Assembly (NCBI GenBank): GCA_903861195.1
Contig: CAIOTJ010000384.1
Location: 1-37,983, forward strand
Source of the DNA: an uncultured Planctomycetaceae bacterium
GTDB taxonomy: Bacteria; Planctomycetota; Planctomycetia; Planctomycetales; Planctomycetaceae
Reading direction: 5' to 3'
Length of the DNA: 37,983 nucleotides
The first letter of the stretch is position 1. Each line of letters begins with the position of its first letter. Of this stretch, positions 22,840 through 31,443 are shown piece after piece. The position numbers and the translations under genes were made by a program. The notes below the pieces were generated by a model, which worked only from the letters and a program-made list of their open reading frames with translations, had not been told where the DNA came from and searched no databases.

Positions 22840-23904
22840 CTACGAATTGCCCGGCAGCGGACTCTCCGCCGGGGGAGGCTGCGGATCGGAAGACCGTCGC
22901 CGCTGGGCCACCGGAATCGCACGATACAGCCGGACAATCCCCAGCAAGGCCGACATCCCCCCGATGATCAGGATCGCGAGGCCGGCCAGAGTGGGGGGGT
23001 GGCCAAACAGTTCGCGGGTCCGTTCCCAGATCGCGCGCCAGGTGAACAACACCACCACCGCGGCACAGGCCAGGCACGGTCCATACGGGAGGGCCCGACG
23101 TCCCTGGGCGAACCGCAGCAGCAGGGCCACCACGACGCCGCACAGGGGGGCGATCAGGAACACACAGACCACAGGTTGCCATCCCAGGAAGCTGCCGATC
23201 ATGCCCATCAGGGTCACGTCCCCCAGTCCCAACGCCTCGAGACCCAGGGCCCAGTCGGAGACGATCCGGGCCAGCCACGTCAGACCGGCCCCCACCACCA
23301 TTCCGGTCAGACTCCAGACCAGCCCATGCCAGTGGTGCGAGGTTCTGATCCACTGGGGAATCTCGGGCCCGATATCCGGGGCCCAGTGGTTCCAGTCGAC
23401 CCAGACGGGAATCAGCTGCATGTTGCTGATCGCGAACGCCCCCACAACCCCCAGCACCGTCCCGGTCAGGGTGATCTCATCGGGAATGACGTACTGGTCG
23501 AGGTCGACCACCGTGGCGACGAACAGCAGGGTCACCAGCCCCAGGTGATAGAGAATGCGCCACTGCGCCCAGTCGATCGAGCCCCCTTCGACCAGCGACT
23601 GACAGCGGCCGGCGATCACGGCGATCGGGAGCAGTGCGGTCAGCGCCAGGCACGACAGCAAGATCAGTCCCTGGTGGGCCCGCCCCATGCGCCAGGGGGT
23701 GCTCCGTTCTCGCGACACCAGCCGGGTGCTCCAGCGAATGACCAGCCATCCCAGCAGCAGCCCCAGCGGCGCGAACAGCGCCGCATGCGCCCCGGACTCG
23801 CCGCGCGTCACAAACTCGAACCACCGCTGATTCAGCCGACTCAGGCTCTCGCCCACGGGGTCTCTCTCTGCTGCGAACCCACTACCAGTTGGTGAACGAA
23901 CCAT
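22840..23904 (-). CDS. A24-type prepilin peptidase lacking the methyltransferase domain
   Basis: A 354-residue polytopic protein with both aspartates of the A24 aspartic peptidase family. Asp134 lies in VDLDQYVIPDE and Asp229 in the GLGDVTLM (GxGD) motif, each at the edge of a membrane helix. Such enzymes cleave the leader of type IV pilins and pseudopilins at the inner membrane. PilD-type enzymes carry an N-terminal methyltransferase domain with a zinc-binding Cys tetrad; here the N-terminus is only two helices with no Cys cluster, so it is a peptidase-only form. A long extracytoplasmic loop (about 165-195, rich in Trp and His) is unusual. The ATG at 23904 overlaps the dehydratase gene by 23 bases; an in-frame GTG at 23856 is an alternative that would remove the overlap. 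No pilin genes are nearby. Confidence 0.85.
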   Translation of the reverse strand: MVRSPTGSGFAAERDPVGESLSRLNQRWFEFVTRGESGAHAALFAPLGLLLGWLVIRWSTRLVSRERSTPWRMGRAHQGLILLSCLALTALLPIAVIAGRCQSLVEGGSIDWAQWRILYHLGLVTLLFVATVVDLDQYVIPDEITLTGTVLGVVGAFAISNMQLIPVWVDWNHWAPDIGPEIPQWIRTSHHWHGLVWSLTGMVVGAGLTWLARIVSDWALGLEALGLGDVTLMGMIGSFLGWQPVVCVFLIAPLCGVVVALLLRFAQGRRALPYGPCLACAAVVVLFTWRAIWERTRELFGHPPTLAGLAILIIGGMSALLGIVRLYRAIPVAQRRRSSDPQPPPAESPLPGNS

Positions 23905-25021
23905 CCGCCCGCCGCCACAGGGGGCACCGTCCCTCGGAGATGGGAGGATAGTTCCGGACTCGGGATTCGTCGATCACAACTCCCAGGCCTGGTCGGGTGG
24001 GAGGCTGCAGATGGCCTCGACTGTAGGGAACCTGCACGGGAAAGAGATCCTGCAGATAGGTACCTGGCGTCCGGGGCAATTCCTGAACGCCGAAACTGCT
24101 GCTGGCCAGGTCGAGATGCAGACAGGCGGCGGTCGAAACCGGTCCCAGAGGGTTGTGCAGGGCGAGCTTCAGCCCGTGCGTCTCGCACCAACCGATCATC
24201 TTCACGGTTTCCGTGATGCCCCCCGCCAGACAGACGTCGATCCGGGCGAAGTCGCACAACTCGTCTTCAATGAGGGCCCGGAACTCCCATTTCGAAGAGT
24301 ACTGTTCTCCCACCGCCAGGGGGACCGTGGTGCGGGCGGCCAGACGGCGATAGCTGTCGGGATTCTCGCAACGCAGCGGATCTTCCACAAAATACGGTTG
24401 GAATTCCTCGGCGAGCTTGCAGAACAGCAGGGCGTCGGCCGGATCCAGTCGCGTGTGCACGTCGATCAGCAGTTCAATCGAATCCCCCAGGGCGGTCCGC
24501 AGAGCTCGCAGGTCGGCGATCGCCTCGCGCAGGGCGTGACGGGGATCGAAGACCGAACCGTCGGCTCCCCCGCGAATTTCGGTCCGGATGAAACGATAGC
24601 CCTCGGCGACCAAGTGCCGGGCATGATCAACCAACTGAGTCGTGCTCTGCCCGCGGGCATGGGGATAGCAGACCACTTCGTCGCGGCACAGGCCCCCCAA
24701 CAATTGGTACAGGGGGACCCCCAGCGCCTGGGCCTTGAGATCCCACAGGGCGATGTCCACGGCACTGAGAGCGGCGGCCCCCACCCGGCCGGGGGGGAAG
24801 AACCCCGAGCGAAACATCACCTGCCAGAGGTGCTCGGTCCGGAAGGGATCGGCGCCCAGCAGCAGCGGCCGCAGGGCATCGATGAAGCCCGCGGTCGCCC
24901 CCTCCCGCCAGGTGAGTCCGCCCTCCCCCACTCCCACCAGTCCTGTGTCGGTTTCCACCACGACAAACAGGAAGTTCCGTTCGGCACCAATGATGTGGGA
25001 TGTGACGCGGGTGATCTGCAT
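23882..25021 (-). CDS. Enolase-superfamily sugar-acid dehydratase, DgoD-like
   Basis: A 379-residue cytoplasmic enzyme of the mandelate racemase group. Similarity to E. coli D-galactonate dehydratase runs from the first residues (MQITRVTSHII) to the last (PLWRRADGSFTNW). The magnesium ligands are Asp187 (DVH), Glu213 (VEDPL) and Glu239 (GEQ), and the acid/base residues are His189 and His289 (HNPLGPVST). As I recall the E. coli numbering, each sits exactly four positions later here, so the active site is intact. Such enzymes remove water from a sugar acid to give a 2-keto-3-deoxy product. The exact acid (galactonate, mannonate, other) cannot be read from sequence; no aldolase or kinase of that pathway lies nearby. 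GGGGA precedes the ATG. The prepilin peptidase gene overlaps its end, probably by chance of packing rather than shared function. Confidence 0.92.
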   Translation of the reverse strand: MQITRVTSHIIGAERNFLFVVVETDTGLVGVGEGGLTWREGATAGFIDALRPLLLGADPFRTEHLWQVMFRSGFFPPGRVGAAALSAVDIALWDLKAQALGVPLYQLLGGLCRDEVVCYPHARGQSTTQLVDHARHLVAEGYRFIRTEIRGGADGSVFDPRHALREAIADLRALRTALGDSIELLIDVHTRLDPADALLFCKLAEEFQPYFVEDPLRCENPDSYRRLAARTTVPLAVGEQYSSKWEFRALIEDELCDFARIDVCLAGGITETVKMIGWCETHGLKLALHNPLGPVSTAACLHLDLASSSFGVQELPRTPGTYLQDLFPVQVPYSRGHLQPPTRPGLGVVIDESRVRNYPPISEGRCPLWRRADGSFTNW

Positions 25022-25068
25022 GGTTTCCCCAGTGTCTTGGTACGCGGGGATGAATTCAACTCCGGCCT

Positions 25069-25084
25069 TGGTACGGAGTTTGCT
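25069..25084 (+). promoter_or_regulatory. Sigma-54 (RpoN) promoter of amt
   Basis: TGGTACG-GAGT-TTGCT matches the sigma-54 consensus TGGCACG-N4-TTGC(A/T) with one mismatch. The invariant GG (25070-25071) and GC (25082-25083) are separated by exactly ten bases. It lies 65 bases before the amt start codon, giving a leader of about 54 bases. Nitrogen-controlled amt-glnK operons are classic sigma-54/NtrC targets, which supports the call. Confidence 0.82.
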
Positions 25085-25148
25085 GCCTATGGGGGGGTAA
25101 TGTGCGGACAGCTGGAAACTTCACTTGAACTGCGGACGGGAGTTGTCG

Positions 25149-26534
25149 ATGAATCGCGCTGCAAAAATCGCTGTGTTGGCCCTGTTGGCCAGCCTGAGTC
25201 TGGCCACGGCGGCCTGGGCCGAGGGGGGGGATGACCGTCTGGCGCCCGCCAAGCTGGACCGGGGCAACACCGCCTGGATGCTCACCTCATCGGCACTGGT
25301 GCTGATGATGACAGCACCCGGACTGGCTCTGTTCTATTGCGGGCTGGTCCGCAAGAAGAATGTGTTGGGGGTGATGATGCAGTGCGTGTTCCTGATGGGG
25401 CTGATGTCGTTGATTTGGGCGTTCTGGGGTTACAGCCTGGCCTTTGGATCGGATGTGTTGGGGGGAGTCATCGGCGGGGGCGACTTCCTGATGTTGAAGG
25501 GGGTGCTCCCCTCGCTGGCGACCGATGGAAAGACGGTTACGGTTCCCATGATGGACGCCTATGGGATTCCCCGTTCGGTTCACATGGTCTATCAGATGAT
25601 GTTCTTCATCATCACCCCTGGGCTGATTTGCGGCGCGTTCGCCGAGCGCATGAAATTCAGCGCGATGGTTCTGCTGAGTGTGTTGTGGGGCACGTTCGTC
25701 TACTGCCCCATCGCCCACTGGGTCTGGTCGGATACGGGATGGCTGAACCCGGCGAACACCGCCGCCAAATTTCCTGCGTTTGACTTCGCGGGTGGGACGG
25801 TCGTGCATATCAGCTCGGGGATCTCGGCGCTGGTGTGTGCGCTGTTGATTGGCAAGCGATTGGGTTACGGACAAGAGCCAATGCCCCCGCACAATCTGAC
25901 CTACACCTGTATCGGCGCCGCCCTGTTGTGGGTGGGTTGGTTCGGCTTCAACGCGGGCAGCGCCCTGGAGGCGAATGTGCTGGCCGCGAACGCGTTTGTG
26001 GCGACGCACATGGCGGCTGCGGCGGGGACGGTCTCGTGGGCTCTGGCCGAATGGTGGCACCGGGGCAAGCCGAGCATTCTGGGGGCCTGCTCGGGGGCCG
26101 TGGCGGGACTGGTCTGCATTACGCCCGCCGCCGGTGCGGTGACTCCCCTCGCCGGGATCGTGCTGGGACTTCTGGCCGGATTCGTCTGCTACCAGGCGTG
26201 TCTGTTGAAGTCGAAGCTGGGCTACGATGATGCCCTCGATGCGTTTGGCGTGCATGGAGTGGGAGGCACCCTGGGGGCGATTTTGACTGGTGTGTTCGCG
26301 ACCCAATTGGTGGTTCCGGGCTCGTCCACCGCCCAGGGGCTGTTGGAAGGGAATGCCCAGCAGGTGGTCAACCAGGTGGTCGGAGTGCTTGCCTCCGGAT
26401 TGCTGGGAGTGATTGGGACCTTCATCATTCTCAAAGTCATCGACTCGGTGGTTGGCCTGCGGGTGACCCAGGAAGAAGAGCTGATGGGGCTCGATGTCAG
26501 CCAGCACGGAGAAGAAGGCTACATTTTCGTCTGA
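25149..26534 (+). CDS. amt: Ammonium transporter (Amt/Mep/Rh family)
   Basis: A trimeric inner-membrane channel for ammonium. The 461-residue precursor starts with a signal peptide (IAVLALLASLSLATAAWA), cleaved so that the N-terminus lies outside, as in AmtB. About eleven helices follow. Landmarks are ALFYCGLVRKKN early on, HWVWSDTGWL, DFAGGTVVHISSG with His220, and DAFGVHGVGGTLG with His369; the last two histidines form the twin-His pore pair. The C-terminal tail (LRVTQEEELMGLDVSQHGEEGY) matches the segment that binds PII. The ATG at 25149 has GGGAG upstream. It is preceded by a sigma-54 promoter, followed by a terminator, then glnK and glnD, which fits nitrogen-limitation control with GlnK blocking the channel when nitrogen is plentiful. 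Confidence 0.97.
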   Translation: MNRAAKIAVLALLASLSLATAAWAEGGDDRLAPAKLDRGNTAWMLTSSALVLMMTAPGLALFYCGLVRKKNVLGVMMQCVFLMGLMSLIWAFWGYSLAFGSDVLGGVIGGGDFLMLKGVLPSLATDGKTVTVPMMDAYGIPRSVHMVYQMMFFIITPGLICGAFAERMKFSAMVLLSVLWGTFVYCPIAHWVWSDTGWLNPANTAAKFPAFDFAGGTVVHISSGISALVCALLIGKRLGYGQEPMPPHNLTYTCIGAALLWVGWFGFNAGSALEANVLAANAFVATHMAAAAGTVSWALAEWWHRGKPSILGACSGAVAGLVCITPAAGAVTPLAGIVLGLLAGFVCYQACLLKSKLGYDDALDAFGVHGVGGTLGAILTGVFATQLVVPGSSTAQGLLEGNAQQVVNQVVGVLASGLLGVIGTFIILKVIDSVVGLRVTQEEELMGLDVSQHGEEGYIFV

Positions 26535-26558
26535 TCGGGACGATCCGTCCGAAGTTGA

Positions 26559-26993
<435 letters not shown>

Positions 26994-27057
26994 CCGGCTT
27001 TTACGGCATGCTTCCGCGTGAGGAGTGCCCCTCCGCAGTCTCCAGGTCCCCGGTTTG

Positions 27058-29748
27058 ATGTCCACCGCCTCCCCCCTGTGCGATCCCGAATTCGAGCAGG
27101 GCTTGCAGGCCCGGAAAGAGCGTTTGCGGGCACTGCGTGAAGCGGCGCGCGAGGCCCATCTCTCGGGACGCTCGGCCCTGCAGATCGCCAGCCTGATGAG
27201 CCGCGGCATCGATCAGTTGCTGATCGATCTGCTGGCCGGCAGCCTGGCGGGGCAGTCGGAGGCGGATCGCGAAGTGCTGCTGGAAGGGACGGCGATGATT
27301 GCCGTCGGGGGGACCGGGCGCGGTGAACTGGCCCCCTATTCCGACGTCGATCTGCTGTTCCTGTGCGATCTCCGTTCGGACCAGGTATTCGTCCGTTCGA
27401 TTCAGTCCATGGTCCGGGCGTGTTGGGACACTGGGCTGCAACTGGGACATCGGGTTGCCACGCCCGCTGATGGCCTCGAATTCGCCGCTCAGGACCCCGT
27501 CTTCGCCACCGCGCTGGTGGAGATGCGGCTGCTGTGGGGATCTTCTCGCCTGTACACTTCCTTCCGGGCCGCGTTCGTCCGGCGGATCTCCCGCGGACAT
27601 TACCGCACGTTCTACGACTCGTGTGTGCAGGCGCGGGAGACGGAACGCCTGCAATATGGCGGAACCGAACGGCAATTGGAGCCCGAGGTCAAGCGGTCCC
27701 CCGGTGGTCTGCGCGACATCCAGTTGGTCCGCTGGCTGGGACTGGCCCGGTTTGGCACTCCCGATCTGGACCTGCTCCGGCGCAGCGACGCCCTGAGTGC
27801 CGAGGACTTGCAGATCCTGTTGGATGCCCAGGAATTCCTGCAGCGCATCCGCAATGACCTGCATTTCCACGCCGGTCGCGCCCAGGAAATTCTGACCCGC
27901 GATGAACAATTGCGGATGGCCGAACCGATGGGTTTCTCGGGCACCGCCGCCCAGCGCCCGGTCGAACAATTCATGCAGCGGTTTTTCCGTCACGCGACGG
28001 CCGTGGCCGATGTGGTCTCGCGGTTTGTCGAGCGCGAGCAACCCCGGCGGTGGCGGAAAGTCCTCGAGCGATTGGTGCTGTCCCGGCGCGACAACGAGGT
28101 CTTCCGGGTCACGGCCCGCGAAATCTTTCCCGCCCCCGGGCAATTGCCCGAGGTGCTGCGCGATCCCGAGCGACTCTTTCAGTGGTTCGAGTTGGCCGGC
28201 TCCTACGGTCTGCAGGTCCCTGTCGAGTTCACCGACCGCATCCGCACCGCCTGTCAGTCGTTTTCCCAGCCCATTCCCCCCGCGGTGGCCCGCCGGTTTC
28301 TGTCGCTGCTGCAGACCGAGAAGGGGCTTGAGCCTCTGCTGCGGCAAATGGCGGCCGATGGCTCGCTGACCTACGTTTTGCCCGAATTCGGGCAGATCCA
28401 ATGTCTGCTGCAGTTCAACCAGTACCATGCGTTCACGGTGGACGAACACACGCTGCGCACAATTGGCGAAGTCGAGCAGTTGCGCTCGCAGCCCACGGCA
28501 CTCGGCCGGGCCGCCCGCGAGGTCAAGAACCCCGCACTGCTGCACCTGTCGCTGCTGCTGCATGACGCCGGGAAAGGCCAGGTCGAAGACCACTCGATCG
28601 TGGGTGAACGACTCGCGCGCGAGGTGGCGATTCGCCTGGGGCTTCCCAAGAGCGACCTCGACACGCTGTGCTTCCTGGTTCGCCATCACCTCGATATGAC
28701 CCTGCTGGCCTTTCGGCGCGACCTGCAGGATCCGGCCCTGCTGATCCAGTTCGCGCGGCAGATCGGCAATGTCGAGACCCTGCGGCTGCTGTTCGTCCAC
28801 ACCGCGGCCGACATGCTGGCCGTCGGCCCCAATACCTTCACCAGCTGGAAGGAAGACTTGCTGACACAGCTGTACCAGGGGACCTTCGAGTCGTTGTCGG
28901 GGGGGCCTCCCGGGGGAGCGGGTGAAGAGCGTCGCCATGAACTGCGGCGTGCCTGGAACAGCACCTCCACGTCTCCCCCCGCCGCCCCGTCCGAGACGAC
29001 AGGGGCGGGGGATCTGATCGATTCGCTCCCCGCACATTATCTGGCCCATACCCCCGACGCGCAGGTCCTTTCCGACCTCGCGAGCGTGAGTCAGCTGGAG
29101 CTCGTTCCGCTGCGCATCCGCGCCTCGTACGACGAAGAGTCCCGGTTGGTGGAAGTGCTGGTGATTACCCGAGACCGGCCCGGTTCCGGGGTTTTCAGCC
29201 GCATCTGCGGCACATTGACCGCCCGCGGTCTGTCGATCCTCGCCGCCAACATCTGCACCACCCACCGGCAGGCGGTCATCGATCGCTTTACCGTCAGTGA
29301 TCCCGACTTCGCCGGACAGATTCCCCCCTTCCGGTTGCGCGAAATTGAAGACAGCCTGCGCCAGGTGTTGGAAGACCAGGTGTCAGTGGAGGAAATGTTC
29401 CGCAGGAACCGACGGCTGGGGGGATCCTCAGCCGCAGGTCTGCTGTGCCACGAACCGGCGCGGGTTGTCATCGACAACCAGGTCTCGGAGTCGGCCACGG
29501 TGATCGATGTGTTCGCCAACGACGCACGGGGTCTGCTGTACATGATCGCCAAGGCGTTGTTCGACCTCGAGCTCTCGGTGATCCTCGCGAAGATCACCAC
29601 CCATGTCGACCAGGTACTGGACGTTTTCTATGTCACCACCCGCGATGGGGGTAAGGTGCCCGAGTCCGACGAACCACGCGTGCAACGGGGAATCCTCGAG
29701 GCCATCCAGCAGTTCAACCGGCAGTACGGCGCTTCGGCAGGACTGTAG
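27058..29748 (+). CDS. glnD: PII uridylyltransferase/uridylyl-removing enzyme
   Basis: This bifunctional cytoplasmic enzyme adds UMP to PII when glutamine is low and removes it when glutamine is high. The 896-residue protein has all four expected parts. A nucleotidyltransferase domain carries GGTGRGEL (84-91) and the catalytic Asp96 and Asp98. A GlnD-specific helical region follows. An HD hydrolase domain has LLHDAGKG at about 500-507 and HHLDMT some 40 residues later. Two C-terminal ACT domains lie at about 693-750 (VITRDRPGSGVFSRICG) and 815-880 (DVFANDARGLLYMIAKALF), which sense glutamine. The first glycine-loop reads GGT where E. coli has GGY. The ATG at 27058 has AGGT upstream; a GTG at 27025 is in frame but lacks a properly spaced site. 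It is directly downstream of its substrate gene glnK. Confidence 0.95.
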   Translation: MSTASPLCDPEFEQGLQARKERLRALREAAREAHLSGRSALQIASLMSRGIDQLLIDLLAGSLAGQSEADREVLLEGTAMIAVGGTGRGELAPYSDVDLLFLCDLRSDQVFVRSIQSMVRACWDTGLQLGHRVATPADGLEFAAQDPVFATALVEMRLLWGSSRLYTSFRAAFVRRISRGHYRTFYDSCVQARETERLQYGGTERQLEPEVKRSPGGLRDIQLVRWLGLARFGTPDLDLLRRSDALSAEDLQILLDAQEFLQRIRNDLHFHAGRAQEILTRDEQLRMAEPMGFSGTAAQRPVEQFMQRFFRHATAVADVVSRFVEREQPRRWRKVLERLVLSRRDNEVFRVTAREIFPAPGQLPEVLRDPERLFQWFELAGSYGLQVPVEFTDRIRTACQSFSQPIPPAVARRFLSLLQTEKGLEPLLRQMAADGSLTYVLPEFGQIQCLLQFNQYHAFTVDEHTLRTIGEVEQLRSQPTALGRAAREVKNPALLHLSLLLHDAGKGQVEDHSIVGERLAREVAIRLGLPKSDLDTLCFLVRHHLDMTLLAFRRDLQDPALLIQFARQIGNVETLRLLFVHTAADMLAVGPNTFTSWKEDLLTQLYQGTFESLSGGPPGGAGEERRHELRRAWNSTSTSPPAAPSETTGAGDLIDSLPAHYLAHTPDAQVLSDLASVSQLELVPLRIRASYDEESRLVEVLVITRDRPGSGVFSRICGTLTARGLSILAANICTTHRQAVIDRFTVSDPDFAGQIPPFRLREIEDSLRQVLEDQVSVEEMFRRNRRLGGSSAAGLLCHEPARVVIDNQVSESATVIDVFANDARGLLYMIAKALFDLELSVILAKITTHVDQVLDVFYVTTRDGGKVPESDEPRVQRGILEAIQQFNRQYGASAGL

Positions 29749-29826
29749 TTGGGGCGGGCTGGGCCCAATCGCACAGCGGAGCTTTCCGCCGGCCCGAGGC
29801 ACAGACCGGCAACCGACCCGGAGGCG

Positions 29827-31242
29827 TTACTCCCCCGGGCCAGGAGCGGCATAAGGGGGATTGTCGGGAGGCAGAGGGGAGTTCCCCGCGTCTGGAGGGG
29901 GAGGCAGTTCCACCCCCATTCCAGCCGCCCCGACCAGGGGCAGCAGATCGTCGGGTTCGGGATGAATCCCGGTGAACACCTCGTCGAGTTCATTCCCATC
30001 CACGTTGTGCCGCAGTACGAAGTAGATGACGGTCGCGCTGCTCCAGAAAAAGCTGTAGACGAATCCCTGGACCAGGGTCGCCCAGGCATGCAGCCAGAAA
30101 GAGAACAGGGAAGTCCCGATCCTTTCGCCGGGAAGAACGAGAAGAGGAGTGGCCGGTTCGGCATCGGACCCCTTCACAGGGGGCACCCACTCGGAATTGT
30201 CCAGGGGGGGGGCCAGCAGTTCGGGAGCCGAATCGGCGATCGACTCGACCCAGCTGGCGGGTGCCGCGAGCGCCAGACCCTGCAGGGTCAGCAGCCCCCC
30301 CAACTGGGCCAGGAACAACACACAAAAGATCGCAAATGACCCATAAACGAGGGAGAGCACAATCTGCCCGAGGTACAGCAGCGGGCGTTCATAAACGTAG
30401 TTGAAGGCCCGGCTCATGGCATCGAAGCCATCGGTTCCCTCCACGCTTACGGTGGCGAACATCAGCGGCCAGCCCACGGCCAGGCCCATCACGAGAACCG
30501 ACAGCAGCAGGCCAACCAACAGCAGCAGCCCTCCCCCCAATCCCCCCAGGACCGGCCCCACCAGGGGCAACCGCGAGAACAACCCCGCGCCGGCCAGCAG
30601 CACGCCGACTCCCGCGACCGCGAGCAATGTCAACACGGGACCCACCAGATACGAGAGGTAGTAGTTCCCCGCGAACCGCACGGCTCCTGTGAGGTGACTG
30701 TTCTGGTCCCGGGCGAATTCCATCGCGGCACTGCGGGTGACCGCTCCTCCGAACAGGCTCCAGACCACCAGCCACCATGCCAGCTTCAGCAGGGCCAGAA
30801 TCCGTTCCGAGACCGAGGCCGTCGGCTCGAACAGCTTTTGCCCCGGGGTCAGCAGCTCGGTAACAGGGCCCAGGGTCACGCTCCAGTTGCCGAACACCTG
30901 ACCGAAGAACCGTTGCGGTTCCCGCAATCCCGACGCCAGGGCCCGCAGCGTGTTGATCGGGGGCTCGCCCGAGTGCGAGTCCATTTCGGAGGCCAGCCCG
31001 AAGCCCAGGTCCCGTTCCCAGGGCCAGAGGGTCAATTCGAGAAGAACCTGCCCGGTCTCGTCGGGAACGGGGGGGACCAGCGCGGTCTCCAACAGTCTCC
31101 AGCCCAGGCAGGTGAGAGTCACTCCCAAAGCACCCAGCAACAGTTGCCGGATCCGCAGCGCCAGGCGAAATGATTGAAATACCTGGGTCCAGGGGGCGAT
31201 CCGACGGAGATCGATTCCTGTGTGGAAGACGCGTTGGGGCAT
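29827..31242 (-). CDS. Polytopic membrane protein of unknown function
   Basis: A 471-residue protein I cannot place in a family. It has a cytoplasmic-looking N-terminus, a helix at about 34-52 and a long polar stretch (about 55-150). Several strong helices follow: LLKLAWWLVVWSLFGGAV, YLVGPVLTLLAVAGVGVLLA and a Gly/Leu-rich pair near 235-275, then LGQIVLSLVYGSFAIFCVLF and a last one near 405. It ends in a Pro-rich tail. HTGIDLRRIAPW at the start and NVDGNELDEVF near the end look conserved in character but have no known meaning to me. The overall plan, with a membrane-domain core and 'VEGTDGFDAMSRAFNYVYERP' style segment, suggests a planctomycete-specific membrane protein. The start at 31242 has no clear ribosome-binding site. 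It is convergent with glnD and divergent from the NagB-like gene. Confidence 0.8.
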   Translation of the reverse strand: MPQRVFHTGIDLRRIAPWTQVFQSFRLALRIRQLLLGALGVTLTCLGWRLLETALVPPVPDETGQVLLELTLWPWERDLGFGLASEMDSHSGEPPINTLRALASGLREPQRFFGQVFGNWSVTLGPVTELLTPGQKLFEPTASVSERILALLKLAWWLVVWSLFGGAVTRSAAMEFARDQNSHLTGAVRFAGNYYLSYLVGPVLTLLAVAGVGVLLAGAGLFSRLPLVGPVLGGLGGGLLLLVGLLLSVLVMGLAVGWPLMFATVSVEGTDGFDAMSRAFNYVYERPLLYLGQIVLSLVYGSFAIFCVLFLAQLGGLLTLQGLALAAPASWVESIADSAPELLAPPLDNSEWVPPVKGSDAEPATPLLVLPGERIGTSLFSFWLHAWATLVQGFVYSFFWSSATVIYFVLRHNVDGNELDEVFTGIHPEPDDLLPLVGAAGMGVELPPPPDAGNSPLPPDNPPYAAPGPGE

Positions 31243-31302
31243 CGGGTTGGCCGGGGAGACCTGGGACCCGGAGCGGGGCCCGGAGCGGAAGAATGTTTCG
31301 AG

Positions 31303-31308
31303 AGTATA
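31303..31308 (-). promoter_or_regulatory. Possible -10 element for the membrane-protein gene
   Basis: On the minus strand this reads TATACT, five of six to the -10 consensus, about 60 bases upstream of the start codon at 31242. No convincing -35 is found 16-18 bases further upstream, so this is only a candidate. Confidence 0.25.
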
Positions 31309-31359
31309 ACGGCGGAATGTTCAGAAAAGCCACGCGTGACGCACGGAGTGGGCCGGGGG

Positions 31360-31389
31360 TTGGTGCCTGGAATGCCCATGGGCTAGACT
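31360..31389 (+). promoter_or_regulatory. Possible promoter for the NagB-like gene
   Basis: TTGGTG (31360-31365), an 18-base spacer and TAGACT (31384-31389). The start codon follows 54 bases later. Both hexamers are moderate matches. Confidence 0.3.
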
Positions 31390-31443
31390 ACCGACCGAGT
31401 GAGCAACCGGGACACGCACCAAGTCTTCAAGGGGAGTGGAAGT

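Noticed and set aside
27001-29265. 754-codon open frame antisense to glnD
   Set aside because: The product is Gln/Gly/Arg-rich without motifs and mirrors a certain gene; long antisense frames are expected at this GC content.
29761-29795. Nested short repeats between the convergent glnD and membrane-protein genes
   Set aside because: Stems of five pairs without a T-run are common by chance here; no terminator is called.
31360-31377. Possible second sigma-54 promoter (TGGTGCC-N4-ATGC) before the NagB-like gene
   Set aside because: Only the GG-N10-GC core fits; the flanking consensus bases are mostly wrong, so a chance match is likely.
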